Below are positions 25,721 through 34,941 of a stretch of DNA of 64,000 nucleotides, one piece after another. The notes below the pieces were generated by a model. It was given only the letters and a program-made list of their open reading frames with translations, did not search any database and had not been told where the DNA came from. The number at the start of each line of letters is the position of its first letter. The first letter of the stretch is position 1. The position numbers and the translations under genes are program-made. The stretch covers positions 1-64,000 of the forward strand of contig NZ_DF968085.1 of NCBI RefSeq assembly GCF_001047135.2, given 5' to 3'. This DNA comes from Fructobacillus tropaeoli. Lineage in GTDB: Bacteria; Bacillota; Bacilli; Lactobacillales; Lactobacillaceae.

Positions 25721-26272
25721 GCGTCTGTGAGTACAAATCAACTGACTGTGAACCAGCTACTTGAGTGGCATTTTGCTCCATTGCATAGGTCTTGTCAGTA
25801 TTTGCCTGTTGTGCACCAGCACTCGAACCAGAAATAGACGGTGCTTGACTTGCTTGGCTTCGGTTGACATTTGCCGTCATTGACTGAGCTGTGGCCTGCG
25901 AACTAGTCACCGACAAAGATTGACTCTGAGCAACTGATTGGGCAGCGGCCGTCGTTGCTGCCTGGCTACCCGTCTGACTTCCCTGACTAATTGCTTGTGA
26001 AATGGCCTGTGAATCGGCTGCCACCTGAGCAGAATCAGTCGTTGGTGCGCCCTTTTGCATCAACACCAAGTTCGGCTGACTCGTTTGACTCTGACTTACT
26101 TGAACAGCTCCAGCAGACAGCAAGACACCAGCGTTTTTAAGTTTTTGAATCACTTGAGCCTGGTCACCCAAGCGATATCCTGAAATCAACAGTCCTTGGT
26201 CATCCAAGCCCAACTGCTGGGCTGCCTGTTCCGTACTAAGACCATAAGCCTGGGCAATCACACCCAAGGTGT

Positions 26273-26279
26273 CCCCCCC
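26273..26279 (-). other. G7 homopolymer at the frameshift
   Basis: Seven C's on the plus strand. Removing one restores a single open frame through the LysM motif. Confidence 0.85.
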
Positions 26280-26541
26280 ACTGCGTCGCATAGCCATGAA
26301 TATTTTGTCCTTGACCCTGCTTGGCAATGGCAGCCTTTACCTGGTCAAGCGAATTTGCTTGCCATTGACTTTGTTGGTCGACTTGGGATTGTGCCTGCCC
26401 CTGAACTTGATCAGCACTGGCTGTTTGATTTTGATTCAACACGGTCGCCCCAAAAACAGCCCCCGTTGCTGCTAATGTTGTCGCACCGGCTGTAAACATT
26501 AATCGGTGCCTAGGGTGATTATCTTGATTATTGTGCATCAT

Positions 26542-26824
26542 GGTTGGTTACCTCCGCTTTCTTAATTGCAATATTTTGAACGTAGCAAACTAAACCGAAC
26601 GTAATCATTTCGTCCATCTTTTCGATAGTTTTAAAATCAGACTGGTTATCTAACTTCAAAAAATTTAGTTATCCCCAAAGAAAAAAATTACCCGACTACG
26701 TCATAAACCCTCTCCGATTCTATTTTACAGCATTAGCCTCGAAATTGTTACAGTAGCAGGTCAAAAAAGGCAACCTTATCAAAATCAAGCAAAAAATTTT
26801 GTTTTGATAACCAAATCGACAACA
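26542..26824 (-). promoter_or_regulatory. long leader and promoter region of the amidase gene
   Basis: No gene seen. A TAAAAT -10 candidate (26722-26727) would give a leader of about 170 bases. TGTAAC and TGTAAA, WalR-like half sites, lie near it on the minus strand but 23 bases apart start-to-start rather than the usual 11, so WalR control is only a suggestion. A TTATCAAAA/TTTTGATAA hairpin lies at about 26777-26811. Confidence 0.4.
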
Positions 26825-26848
26825 GACAAAAAAGCTTCCGCTTCTGTC
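26825..26848 (-). terminator. terminator of ferredoxin-NADP reductase gene
   Basis: GACAGAAGC and GCTTTTTTGTC pair around GGAA on the minus strand, with a small bulge inside the T run, just after the stop of the reductase gene. Confidence 0.5.
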
Positions 26849-26868
26849 TTAGTAGCGAAAACTTTCCT

Positions 26869-27864
26869 TTACAAATTCATTGAAGATGAATGACCAGGAC
26901 CACCTCGGTCAGGGTCAATGGCAGCAATTGCTGCGTTCACGGCCGCCGGTGCTTGACCAAAGCCAGTGGCAATTAAATCAACATGATTCGGATAAGATGA
27001 AGCATCCCCAATGGCAAAGAGGCCTGGTTGCTTCGTTTTCATCTGGTCAGTCACAACGATGCCAGCTGAATCCCAATCAAGATCAACTTGCCAACCAGTA
27101 TCGGCTTGTCCCTTTGTTAAGAACCCATACTGAACAAGGAGGTTATCCACAACCAGCTGCTCCTGCTGGTCCTTATCTTTGACGTGTTGGAGAGTCAATT
27201 CTAGTCGGCCATCGGCCGTTTTTTGAGCGCTTTTAACCTTTTTGGGTGTTTTCTTAATCACCTTGGTTTGCTCTAAAGCCAATACAGCCTGTTCCAAAGC
27301 TCGGAATTGGTCCCGGCGATGAATCAGATAAGTCCTCTTAGCAATCGAGTCTAGTTGCTCCGCTAAATCAACTGCCGAGTCACCACCACCAAGAACCGCG
27401 ACCTCCTGATTTTTGTATAGTGAAAGGTCCGGGGCAAAATAAGACAGGCCATGCCCTTCCAGTTCAGCCTCGTTGTCAATTTGCAACCGGCGGGGCTCAA
27501 AGGCCCCCTTCCCAGTGGCTAAAATCACTGAACGGCCAGTCACGCTCGTTTGCCCGTCATTAATCGCGATTTGCCAGTTACCACCAACACGGACAATATC
27601 CGTTACTTTGGCTTCCGTCTGAACATCGACCGGAAACTTCGCCAACTGTTTTTTGAGACGGTCAATCAATTCGCGACCAGAAGCACCTGGTAACCCCGCA
27701 ACGTCCCAAATTTTTTTATCGGGGTACAGCGTTTGCACCTGACCGCCAAGGTCCGTCAATGCTTCTAATAAAAGCACCTTGGTATTGCGCAAGCCAGCAT
27801 AGAAGGCAGCAAAGAGGCCAACCGGACCACCACCAACAATAATAATATCGTACGTTTTTTCCAT
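26869..27864 (-). CDS. ferredoxin/flavodoxin-NADP+ reductase, thioredoxin-reductase-like
   Basis: FAD-dependent reductase of the Bacillus YumC type, 331 residues, cytoplasmic. It has IIIVGGGPVGLFAAFYAG (FAD), ATGKGAFEPRRL, the NADP site VAVLGGGDSAVDLAEQL and the second FAD contact GLFAIGDASSYP. The CxxC of true thioredoxin reductases is absent and the short C-terminal tail PGHSSS is typical of this group. The ATG at 27864 starts the conserved FAD strand; a GAAAGCGAG site precedes it. Divergent from the nucleoside hydrolase gene with 76 bases between. Confidence 0.9.
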   Translation of the reverse strand: MEKTYDIIIVGGGPVGLFAAFYAGLRNTKVLLLEALTDLGGQVQTLYPDKKIWDVAGLPGASGRELIDRLKKQLAKFPVDVQTEAKVTDIVRVGGNWQIAINDGQTSVTGRSVILATGKGAFEPRRLQIDNEAELEGHGLSYFAPDLSLYKNQEVAVLGGGDSAVDLAEQLDSIAKRTYLIHRRDQFRALEQAVLALEQTKVIKKTPKKVKSAQKTADGRLELTLQHVKDKDQQEQLVVDNLLVQYGFLTKGQADTGWQVDLDWDSAGIVVTDQMKTKQPGLFAIGDASSYPNHVDLIATGFGQAPAAVNAAIAAIDPDRGGPGHSSSMNL

Positions 27865-27903
27865 TTCGACTCGCTTTCTTCGTGTTTTACCTAACAATTT
27901 TGC

Positions 27904-27909
27904 TATAAT
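27904..27909 (+). promoter_or_regulatory. -10 box of nucleoside hydrolase gene
   Basis: TATAAT, 31 bases before the ATG; the -35 element is not clear. AAGGAGAA is the ribosome binding site. Confidence 0.5.
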
Positions 27910-27940
27910 AAAGTGTACCCAAACTAAAGGAGAATGCGCA

Positions 27941-28897
27941 ATGTCTCGCAAAAAAATGATTTTAGATCTCGACACTGGTATCGATGATGCCTTGGCCCTG
28001 GCTTACGCCATCGGTCATGATGACATCGACTTGATTGGGATTATTGCCACCTATGGCAATGCCCTGACCAATGTCACGGCCAAGAATTCACTTGACCTCT
28101 TAGACCTCTTAGGCGCCCATGACGTTCCCGTTTTCATTGGTGAGTCACATTCATCAACCACCACTGATTTCACCGTCATGCCAATCTCACAGGCCATTCA
28201 CGGCCAAAACGGTATCGGTGATGTCGAAGTGGCAGCCTCAACGCGTTCCGTTGACAGCCAAAATGGTATCGACTTCTTGATTGAAGCCGCTCACCAGTAC
28301 AAAGACGAACTGATTTACCTGCCAACTGGTCCCTTGACGAACCTGGCCAAGGCCCTAAAAAAGGACCCAAGCATCGCCAAGTTAATTGGACAAACGACTT
28401 TGATGGGTGGTGCCCTGACGGTTCCTGGTAACGTGACACCATTTACGGAAGCCAACATTCACCAAGACCCCGAAGCCGCCGACTATGTGTTTAAAAATCA
28501 GGAAAACCTGACCATGGTTGGCCTCGATGTCACTCTGCGGACGCTTTTAACAAAGAGGCATACGCAAGAATGGCGTGACCTCGGCACAACTGCCGGTCAA
28601 AACTACGCCGACATCATGGACTACTACATCGATGCTTATTATAACTTAGATATCGATAAAAAAGGAGCCGCACTCCACGACCCATTGGCCGTTGCAGTTG
28701 CCGTCGACCCAAGCTACGTCACCACTTTGGACTTAAACATGCAGGTCACTTACGACCAAGAGTCAGGCGACTACGGCCGCACAATTGGCGACAAAGCCAA
28801 GCTTTTGGAACCAACGATTTCAAAGGCTGCCGTCCTAGTTGATCAAGACCGCTTTGTCTCTGATTTTCAGCAGATGATGATCAAGGTTCTTGCCTAA
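27941..28897 (+). CDS. inosine-uridine preferring nucleoside hydrolase
   Basis: Hydrolyses ribonucleosides to base and ribose. The 318-residue protein has the calcium-binding DLDTGIDDALAL motif (residues 8-19), the IIATYGN strand, the LPTGPLTNLAKAL segment, the MGGAL motif and HDPLAVAVAVDP with the late ligand Asp. Complete for the family. Ribose released here can enter via the ribokinase and rpiA genes found later in the window. Single gene, own promoter and terminator. Base preference cannot be read from the sequence. Confidence 0.93.
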   Translation: MSRKKMILDLDTGIDDALALAYAIGHDDIDLIGIIATYGNALTNVTAKNSLDLLDLLGAHDVPVFIGESHSSTTTDFTVMPISQAIHGQNGIGDVEVAASTRSVDSQNGIDFLIEAAHQYKDELIYLPTGPLTNLAKALKKDPSIAKLIGQTTLMGGALTVPGNVTPFTEANIHQDPEAADYVFKNQENLTMVGLDVTLRTLLTKRHTQEWRDLGTTAGQNYADIMDYYIDAYYNLDIDKKGAALHDPLAVAVAVDPSYVTTLDLNMQVTYDQESGDYGRTIGDKAKLLEPTISKAAVLVDQDRFVSDFQQMMIKVLA

Positions 28898-28912
28898 CAT
28901 TTTTTACTAAAC

Positions 28913-28964
28913 AAAAAGACTTAACCAGTGACAGGCTTAGCAGCCACTTGGTTAAGTCTTTTTT
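28913..28964. terminator. bidirectional terminator
   Basis: AAAAAGACTTAACCA and TGGTTAAGTCTTTTTT arms, extended by a CAGTG/CACTT part, between the nucleoside hydrolase and deoxynucleoside kinase genes, which are convergent. Confidence 0.88.
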
Positions 28965-29034
28965 GCTGTGATTTTAACTGGTTCAGGTGCTTTGGGGCAT
29001 GAGCCGCACTTAGTCTGACCACCTCACCTGCTTT

Positions 29035-29682
29035 TTAATCCTTGTCAGCAGCCAATTCTGCTAATTTCTGGTCAACTAAGGCCAAAACCTTTTCCTGAGC
29101 AGCAGCATCTTCAACAAAGTTCAACTCATCACCGTTAATTTGAAGCTTTGGTGAGCGGTCATACTGGTCAAACCAAGCATCGTAGCGGGCGTTCAAGTCC
29201 GCATAGTATTGGTACAAGTCCGGGTCCTGCTCAATTTGCTCGTATGGACGGCCGCGCTTCTTAATGCGAGCCAACATGGTGTCCAAGGAAACGCGAACAT
29301 GGATTAGTAAGTCCGGTGTCTTGGTCTTGTTTTCCTCTGAAACTTCTTCCAAAACGTTGTTGACCAAATCCTTATAAATGTCGACTTCAGTCTGTGTTGC
29401 TCGGCCCAAATCAGCATTGAGCTGGAAAAGTAAAGCATCTTCAAAAATTGACCGATCCAAGACCGCATTCTTCTCTTTTTGCGCTTCGTGAATCTGGTCC
29501 AAACGGGTATTCAAAAAGTAAATTTGGAGCAAGAAGCTGTATTTCTTGGGGTCCTGGTAAAAGAGTGGCAAAATTGGGTTATTATCCACACTCTCATAGT
29601 AGGCCTGACCACCCAAATGCTTTGCTAAAATCTCTGTTAAACTGGTCTTTCCAGCACCAATTGTCCCGGCTAATACAATCAT
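29035..29682 (-). CDS. deoxynucleoside kinase (dGK/dAK type)
   Basis: Phosphorylates deoxyadenosine, deoxyguanosine or deoxycytidine for DNA precursor salvage. The 215-residue protein starts with the P-loop LAGTIGAGKTSLTEILA, has the substrate ESVDNNPILPLFY segment, the DRSIFEDALLF motif that replaces the ERS of relatives, and a lid KKRGRPYEQIEQDPDLYQYY. The ATG follows GGAG by 12 bases; an ATG just upstream is out of frame. Lactobacilli often carry two such genes side by side; only one is here. Confidence 0.92.
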   Translation of the reverse strand: MIVLAGTIGAGKTSLTEILAKHLGGQAYYESVDNNPILPLFYQDPKKYSFLLQIYFLNTRLDQIHEAQKEKNAVLDRSIFEDALLFQLNADLGRATQTEVDIYKDLVNNVLEEVSEENKTKTPDLLIHVRVSLDTMLARIKKRGRPYEQIEQDPDLYQYYADLNARYDAWFDQYDRSPKLQINGDELNFVEDAAAQEKVLALVDQKLAELAADKD

Positions 29683-29769
29683 ATGTTCATCGTTCTCCTC
29701 ATTTATCGCTTTTTTAAGTATAGCAAAATCCCAACAGCAATTCCGCCTTCGTCGTCAACTTTTAACATA

Positions 29770-29800
29770 AAAAAATCGACCAACATTTTGGTCGATTTTT
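29770..29800 (-). terminator. terminator of htrA
   Basis: AAAAATCGACC and GGTCGATTTTT arms with a short loop, T-tailed. Confidence 0.9.
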
Positions 29801-29828
29801 GTTTTGAAACCGATAAGTATCAGACATC

Positions 29829-30962
29829 TTAAGACTGCAAAGTCTGATTTAACTTAAGAGTAACTGTCTTCTTCTCAGTACCACGGTAGTAAGTCAGCGT
29901 TGTCTTATCGCCGACCTTATGCGTGTACAATTGTTCACGCAAATCAGCCTGGTTGGCAACTGTCTTACCATCAATACCAACAATCACGTCATACTTCTTC
30001 AGACCTGCCTTATCAGCTGGTGAACCGCTGTTGACCTTGTAGAGAACCACACCACCGTTAACGGTGTTTGGAATCTTCAGCGTTGACTGCTGCTCGTTAA
30101 CGGGCACCTGCGACAGATTAATCATCTGAATTCCCAGTGCCGGCCTTGTCACCTTACCATCCTTTACCAGCTTATTGACGATATCAACAACCTGATCAGA
30201 AGGAATGGCAAAGCCAATACCTTCAACTGCCGTGCCGTTTGATGACGATGACAGCTTCATCGAGTTAATTCCAACAACCTGTCCCGCTAAGTTAATCAAA
30301 GGACCACCGGAGTTTCCGGGATTAATAGCGGCATCGGTTTGAATAACCGTTGAACCACCATAATTTTGGCCAGAATCATCATCCGCTTGAACCAAACGCT
30401 TCGTGGCCGAAATAATCCCTTCCGTTACAGAGGAAGCATATTGTGATCCCAATGGTGACCCAATCGCCAATACCTGTTGACCAACGGAAATTTTAGCAGA
30501 ATCGCCAAAGGAAGCCGTTGATATCGTCGAAGAGTCAGTAATCTTCAAAACGGCCAAATCAGTTAAGGAGTCCTTACCGACCAACTCCGCCGTCACCGTC
30601 TTATTATCGTTGGTGATCACCTGAAGCTTATCAGCACCGTCAATCACGTGGTTATTGGTCACGATAAAGGCTGAACCCTCGGCCTTTTTATAAACAAACC
30701 CAGACCCTTCTGATGATTCGTTATAAGTGTTACCACTCTTCTTAAAATTAATTACCGAGACAACAGAATTGGCGACCTTATTATAGGCATTGGTAGCCGT
30801 GTCCTTTGATGTCATCGTTTTCGTTGCTGTCGCCTTTGTCCGAACCGGACTATGCGTCACTTGATAATTTTGATAAATTTCTTGTCCAGCTAAAACAGCC
30901 CCACCACCAATTACACCGGCTAGGGCTCCAGCCAAAATTAAATTCGTTAGGTTCTTTTGCAT
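29829..30962 (-). CDS. htrA: HtrA-family serine protease
   Basis: Membrane-anchored surface quality-control protease, 377 residues. One N-terminal transmembrane helix (LILAGALAGVIGGGAVLAG), a Thr/Lys-rich stalk, a trypsin-like domain with His in TNNHVIDG, Asp in LTDLAVLKI and Ser in NPGNSGGPLI, and a C-terminal PDZ domain (GVVLYKVNSGSPADKAGL). The ATG at 30962 has GGAG six bases upstream; a TTG four codons earlier overlaps that site. It follows walK by 71 bases with no terminator, so it probably belongs to the wal operon, as in some other lactic acid bacteria. Confidence 0.93.
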   Translation of the reverse strand: MQKNLTNLILAGALAGVIGGGAVLAGQEIYQNYQVTHSPVRTKATATKTMTSKDTATNAYNKVANSVVSVINFKKSGNTYNESSEGSGFVYKKAEGSAFIVTNNHVIDGADKLQVITNDNKTVTAELVGKDSLTDLAVLKITDSSTISTASFGDSAKISVGQQVLAIGSPLGSQYASSVTEGIISATKRLVQADDDSGQNYGGSTVIQTDAAINPGNSGGPLINLAGQVVGINSMKLSSSSNGTAVEGIGFAIPSDQVVDIVNKLVKDGKVTRPALGIQMINLSQVPVNEQQSTLKIPNTVNGGVVLYKVNSGSPADKAGLKKYDVIVGIDGKTVANQADLREQLYTHKVGDKTTLTYYRGTEKKTVTLKLNQTLQS

Positions 30963-31033
30963 GGTCGTCTCCAAAATTTGTTAACACTACTATACCTGAG
31001 TGAAATTAAGCAGAAATTAAGGTCACGAAAGAC

Positions 31034-32911
31034 TTAATCCTCATCCCACTGTTTTTCAGTCGATAACAAATCGTCTTGCACATAATTAAGAGTCATCTTA
31101 AAAGTTGAACCTTCGTTTTCCTTTGACTCGACCCAGATGCGACCATTAAACTTTTCAATGACTTCCTTGGAAATTGCCAAGCCCAGTCCGGTCCCACCTT
31201 GGGCCCGTGACCGTGACTTATCAACACGGAAGAAGCGGTTAAAGACCTTCTCCTGGTCAGCTGCCGGAATTCCTAGCCCCTGATCTTTGATACTAATCAG
31301 TGCTTTATCTCCTGATTTTTCAAGAGAAACCGTGATTGTACCACCATCAGGCGAATACTTAATGGCGTTGTTCATCAAATTATCGATGACCTGGGTCATC
31401 TTATCGTGGTCAATATCAACCCAGAATTCTTGATCGGTTGGGATATGACGAACAATCTTAATCTTTCGATCCGAATTTAAGTCCTTTGACGGTGACAACA
31501 GAATCATATCAAAACGGTCCAAAATAAAGTTCAACATGGTATTCAGTTGAACCAACTCCGTCTTAACTTCCATCGTCCCCTGGTCCATCCGCGACAACTC
31601 AAGCAAATCAGATACCATCCGTGACATCCGGTCCGTTTCGTTTTGAATCACCGTCAAAAATTCGCCAAGAATTTTAGGATCTTCCTTAGCGCCTTCCTGC
31701 AAAGACTCGACGTAGGACGCTACAGTGGTCAACGGTGTTCGCAGTTCGTGAGAAACGTTGGAAACAAAGTCACGGCGGTCCTGATCAATCTTCTTCTGTT
31801 CCGTGATATCATGCAAAATCAGAACCATGGCATTAATCAAGCCAGAAGGGTTCTTAATCAAAGAGACCCGAACCTCAATAATCCGCTGACCGACATCCAC
31901 CGTCATCGCTCGCTGTTGCTTAATCAAGTCTCGAACACTTTGGTATTCAGGGAGGTCCAACAGGTCAAAGACCTGCTGACCCAGCGCTGCTTGTTCGCTG
32001 ACACCAAGCAACTTGGTTGCTGCTTGGTTAATAATCGTCAACTGCCCGTTCGCATTCGTCAGCAAAACCCCATCAGCCATATGATGGAGAACTGAATGGA
32101 GGCGGTTGCGTTCATTGCTAATGATTTCGGTTGATTCCGCAATCCGGTTTGACAACGTATTGACCGAATGGGCCAATTGCGAAATCTCATCCGAACCAGA
32201 AATCGTGTTAACCATCGAATAGTCACCAGCCGCAATCCGAGCTGTCTGTTTATTGATGATTTCAATTGGACGTGTCAATGTCCGGGACAGAATAAAGGCC
32301 AAATAAACTGAAGCCACCAGCGTTAGCAAACCAGCCAACAAGAACAAAACTAAAATCTGGCGCGCATTGGCGTATACCTTAGCGAGGCTAGCATAAACCA
32401 CCACCACACCAACAGGTTTTTCACCTGATTTGCTAGGAGAATTGGTGCCGTTAGCATAAAGTTGCCGGGTCACTACCGCCTGTTGGCCACTTCCTTGATC
32501 ACGGTCTTGTGTCCGAATTTTAAGATAAGAATTACCACCGTCCAGGGCAATTTCACTGTTAGAATCAATCGTTTTTGGCAACAGTGACTTCTTAGTTGAC
32601 TGACTGGATACAATTTTGCCGGACTTATCATAAACCAAAACGTTTTCAACTAAGTTCGAATCAAAATCCTTCACAGCAGTGTGCATTTTTTCCTGGTTCA
32701 CTTTGCCAGTTCCAGTATCCAGACCCTCAACAATTTTCTTTGTCACATAGGTCGGCATCGTTAACTCTGCTTCACTGGCCATTAAATCATGCTGTTCAAT
32801 TTGATGGACAAAGAAAACTCCGAACGATTCTAAAATGACAATTAAAAAAAGGACAAAGACAAACGTTATCCGGAATCGAATCGATTGTAAGAGTTTAACA
32901 ATGACTTTCAT
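31034..32911 (-). CDS. walK: WalK (VicK) sensor histidine kinase
   Basis: Essential cell-wall sensor kinase, 625 residues. Two membrane helices (about 12-30 and 180-205) flank an extracytoplasmic sensor domain of about 150 residues; then HAMP (ILSRTLTRPIEIINKQTARI), a PAS domain (MADGVLLTNANGQLTIINQAA), HisKA with the phospho-acceptor in FVSNVSHELRTPLTT, and the HATPase boxes NAIKYSPDGG, DQGLGIP and GGTGLGLAISKEVI. Phosphorylates WalR. It is 36 bases after walR. The accessory genes yycH, yycI and yycJ that normally follow in Firmicutes are absent and htrA comes instead. Confidence 0.95.
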   Translation of the reverse strand: MKVIVKLLQSIRFRITFVFVLFLIVILESFGVFFVHQIEQHDLMASEAELTMPTYVTKKIVEGLDTGTGKVNQEKMHTAVKDFDSNLVENVLVYDKSGKIVSSQSTKKSLLPKTIDSNSEIALDGGNSYLKIRTQDRDQGSGQQAVVTRQLYANGTNSPSKSGEKPVGVVVVYASLAKVYANARQILVLFLLAGLLTLVASVYLAFILSRTLTRPIEIINKQTARIAAGDYSMVNTISGSDEISQLAHSVNTLSNRIAESTEIISNERNRLHSVLHHMADGVLLTNANGQLTIINQAATKLLGVSEQAALGQQVFDLLDLPEYQSVRDLIKQQRAMTVDVGQRIIEVRVSLIKNPSGLINAMVLILHDITEQKKIDQDRRDFVSNVSHELRTPLTTVASYVESLQEGAKEDPKILGEFLTVIQNETDRMSRMVSDLLELSRMDQGTMEVKTELVQLNTMLNFILDRFDMILLSPSKDLNSDRKIKIVRHIPTDQEFWVDIDHDKMTQVIDNLMNNAIKYSPDGGTITVSLEKSGDKALISIKDQGLGIPAADQEKVFNRFFRVDKSRSRAQGGTGLGLAISKEVIEKFNGRIWVESKENEGSTFKMTLNYVQDDLLSTEKQWDED

Positions 32912-32947
32912 AATCCCTGACAGCGAGTGCCTGTCCTTTCATAATTT

Positions 32948-33661
32948 TTATTTATTTTGGTTCTTACCAGATGAGAGGTAGTAACCAACACCACGTCGTG
33001 TTCCTAACCAAACGGGATGTGATGGTACATCTTCAATCTTTTCTCGTAAACGACGAACAGTCACATCAACCGCACGAACGTCGCCGAAGTAGTCATAGCC
33101 CCAAACTTGACGAAGCAAGTTTTCACGGTTCATGACTTGACCAATGTGTTGTGCCATGTATGAGAGCAATTCAAATTCACGGTGTGTCAATTCAAGGTCG
33201 ACACCGTCTTTTGTGACCATATAAGTCTTGGTATGGATGACCAAATTACCAAGTTGGATGTCTTCCTGGTTAACCGCTGGATCATCTGACCGGCTTGGTG
33301 TGTGGCGATTACGTAAGTTCGCCTTGACCCGGGCAACCAGTTCACGGTTCGAGAACGGCTTGGTGATGTAATCATCCGCTCCCATTTCCAAACCGATCAC
33401 CTTATCAATTTCAGAATCCTTAGCCGTTACCATAATGACGGGTGTCTTGTCCTTGGCCCGAATTTGGCGTAAAACTTCAATCCCTTCGACTTCAGGGAGC
33501 ATTTGATCCAACAATACCAAATCAGGGTTTTCTGACTTGTACAATTCCAATGCCTCGGCTCCGTCACCGGCCGTTACGACCTCGTAACCCTCTTTGACCA
33601 AGTTGAACTTGATGATATCCGAAATTGGCTTTTCATCATCAACCACTAAAATTTTATACAT
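32948..33661 (-). CDS. walR: WalR (VicR) response regulator
   Basis: OmpR-family response regulator for cell-wall metabolism, 237 residues. The receiver has [12 protein letters not shown], phospho-Asp in [15 protein letters not shown], Thr in VIMVTAKD and Lys in [11 protein letters not shown]; the winged-helix domain ends with [13 protein letters not shown] and GVGYYL. The ATG at 33661 is preceded by GGAG at six bases; a TTG codon overlapping that site is unlikely. A TACAAT -10 box lies upstream. First gene of walR-walK-htrA. The usual target is two TGTWAH hexamers 5 bases apart. Confidence 0.96.
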   Translation of the reverse strand: MYKILVVDDEKPISDIIKFNLVKEGYEVVTAGDGAEALELYKSENPDLVLLDQMLPEVEGIEVLRQIRAKDKTPVIMVTAKDSEIDKVIGLEMGADDYITKPFSNRELVARVKANLRNRHTPSRSDDPAVNQEDIQLGNLVIHTKTYMVTKDGVDLELTHREFELLSYMAQHIGQVMNRENLLRQVWGYDYFGDVRAVDVTVRRLREKIEDVPSHPVWLGTRRGVGYYLSSGKNQNK

Positions 33662-33703
33662 AAGCGTCTCCAATTAAAACATTTTTCATTCGTTATTGTA
33701 ACA

Positions 33704-33729
33704 TAAAAAATTGGCCTTTCAGCCAATTT
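33704..33729 (-). terminator. second hairpin after prs, before walR
   Basis: AAATTGGC and GCCAATTT arms with a TTTCA-type loop and T run; probably back-up termination just ahead of the walR promoter. Confidence 0.7.
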
Positions 33730-33744
33730 ACGAATAATCTTCAC

Positions 33745-33789
33745 AAAAAAAGACCTCTTTTGACACTTCAGCCAAAAAAATAGTCTTTT
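33745..33789 (-). terminator. terminator of prs
   Basis: AAAAGAC and GTCTTTT outer arms with a further TTTTGG/TCAAAA inner pairing; T run on the minus strand, 30 bases after the prs stop. Confidence 0.7.
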
Positions 33790-33818
33790 ATCAATTGCTT
33801 TGTCTAACTTACTACGCC

Positions 33819-34808
33819 TTAGTCTTCTTGTGAACTACGACGGCGGAAGCGGTGCTTAAACATTGGACTAATCGCTTCGTTCAATGAAACACGACGAATA
33901 GCTTCACCAATCAACTCGCCAACAGAAACAATTTCCAGCTTGTCAAACTTCTTTGAGTCTGGCAAGTTAATGGAATCGGTCACAATCACCTTAGTGAAAA
34001 CGGAATTTTGCAAACGTTCCAAAGCTGGTCCTGAGAAGACAGCGTGTGATGCGGCCACGTAAACTTCCTTAGCACCGTGCTCCAAGACTAATTGAGCACC
34101 CTGCGTAATCGTTCCGGCTGTATCGATCATGTCATCGACCATGATGGCCGTTTTACCAGCAACATCACCAACGATTGAGCCAACCTCTGCCACGTTTGGC
34201 TTCGGACGACGCTTGTCAATCACGGCAACCGGCGCTTCCAAACCAAGCATGTTGTTCAAATTGCGGGCACGTGTCATTCCACCGTGATCAGGTGAAACAA
34301 CAACGGCGTTTTCCTTGTCGGCAATACCAGTTTCAATCAAGTAATCGGCCAACAATGGAGCTCCCTGCAAGTGATCCATTGGTAGGTCAAAGAACCCTTG
34401 AATTTGAGCAGCGTGCAAGTCAAGAGCCATCACGCGAGTGGCTCCTGCTCGTTCAATCATATTAGCAACCAACTTGGCTGTAATTGGTTCACGTGAGCGA
34501 GCCTTCCGGTCCTGACGAGCATAACCGTAGTAAGGCAAAACCACGTTGATTTGGTCCGCTGATGCCCGCTTCAAGGCATCAATCATAATCAACAATTCCA
34601 TCAGGTTGTCGTTAACCGGTTGGGATGTTGATTGAATCACAAAGACATCTGCGCCACGGACAGATTCTTCAATATTAATTTGCACTTCACCATCAGCAAA
34701 GCGCTTCACCGAGATGTCACTTAATGGCACACCGACTTCAGCAGCGATTTTTTCTGCTAAGGGGTGGTTCGATGAGAGAGAAAAGAGTTTTAGGTTTGAC
34801 TTAGTCAT
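33819..34808 (-). CDS. prs: ribose-phosphate pyrophosphokinase
   Basis: Makes PRPP from ribose-5-phosphate and ATP for nucleotide, His, Trp and NAD synthesis. The 329-residue class I enzyme has [16 protein letters not shown], the [14 protein letters not shown] loop (ATP flag), [14 protein letters not shown], the [13 protein letters not shown] strand and the PRPP loop [11 protein letters not shown]. Length is slightly above the 315-320 norm because of a basic tail ([12 protein letters not shown]). GGAG lies eight bases before the ATG. Stand-alone gene. Confidence 0.96.
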   Translation of the reverse strand: MTKSNLKLFSLSSNHPLAEKIAAEVGVPLSDISVKRFADGEVQINIEESVRGADVFVIQSTSQPVNDNLMELLIMIDALKRASADQINVVLPYYGYARQDRKARSREPITAKLVANMIERAGATRVMALDLHAAQIQGFFDLPMDHLQGAPLLADYLIETGIADKENAVVVSPDHGGMTRARNLNNMLGLEAPVAVIDKRRPKPNVAEVGSIVGDVAGKTAIMVDDMIDTAGTITQGAQLVLEHGAKEVYVAASHAVFSGPALERLQNSVFTKVIVTDSINLPDSKKFDKLEIVSVGELIGEAIRRVSLNEAISPMFKHRFRRRSSQED

Positions 34809-34878
34809 TTTTGCTACTCCAGATTAAAGAACAACGATTTCTTATATATTATAACAATAAAATCAGGACAACTGGGCA

Positions 34879-34910
34879 AAAAAAGCGACTGATTTTATCA
34901 TCGTCGCTTG
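34879..34910 (-). terminator. terminator of the HAD phosphatase gene
   Basis: AAGCGAC (34884-34890) pairs with GTCGCTT (34904-34910), followed by seven T's on the minus strand. A CTGATTTT octamer sits in the loop. Confidence 0.8.
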
Positions 34911-34941
34911 TAATCTTAAGTTACTAATCGATTGTTACCAA

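Larger units (their letters stand above)
24882..26541 (-). pseudogene. secreted LysM / Amidase_5 cell-wall hydrolase, frameshifted at a G7 tract
   Basis: Two overlapping frames make one gene. 26541-26236 encodes an N-terminal signal (RLMFTAGATTLAATGAVFGA, cleavage near TASA-DQ) and a Gln-rich stretch, then goes out of frame. The continuing frame, 26327-24882 (stop at 24882), encodes the rest. The switch lies at seven G's (26273-26279). With six G's the reading is YATQWGDTLGVIAQAYGLS, a proper LysM start, and the whole protein would be 552 residues. After LysM comes a long Ser/Gln/Ala linker with many SQA units and a C-terminal phage-lysin-like Amidase_5 (NlpC/P60-fold) domain: TYSMTGSRNG, catalytic Cys in TADCSGAMTEAL, RGDIVIWGQQGASGGSAGH with the His, and VNYVTGG. 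GGAGG precedes the ATG. Expected role: peptidoglycan cleavage in cell separation. Real mutation, phase variation and base-calling error are all possible. Confidence 0.88.

Noticed and set aside
30962-33673. TTG starts four codons upstream of htrA and walR
   Set aside because: In both cases the TTG is part of TTGGAGACG, which is the ribosome binding site for the ATG.
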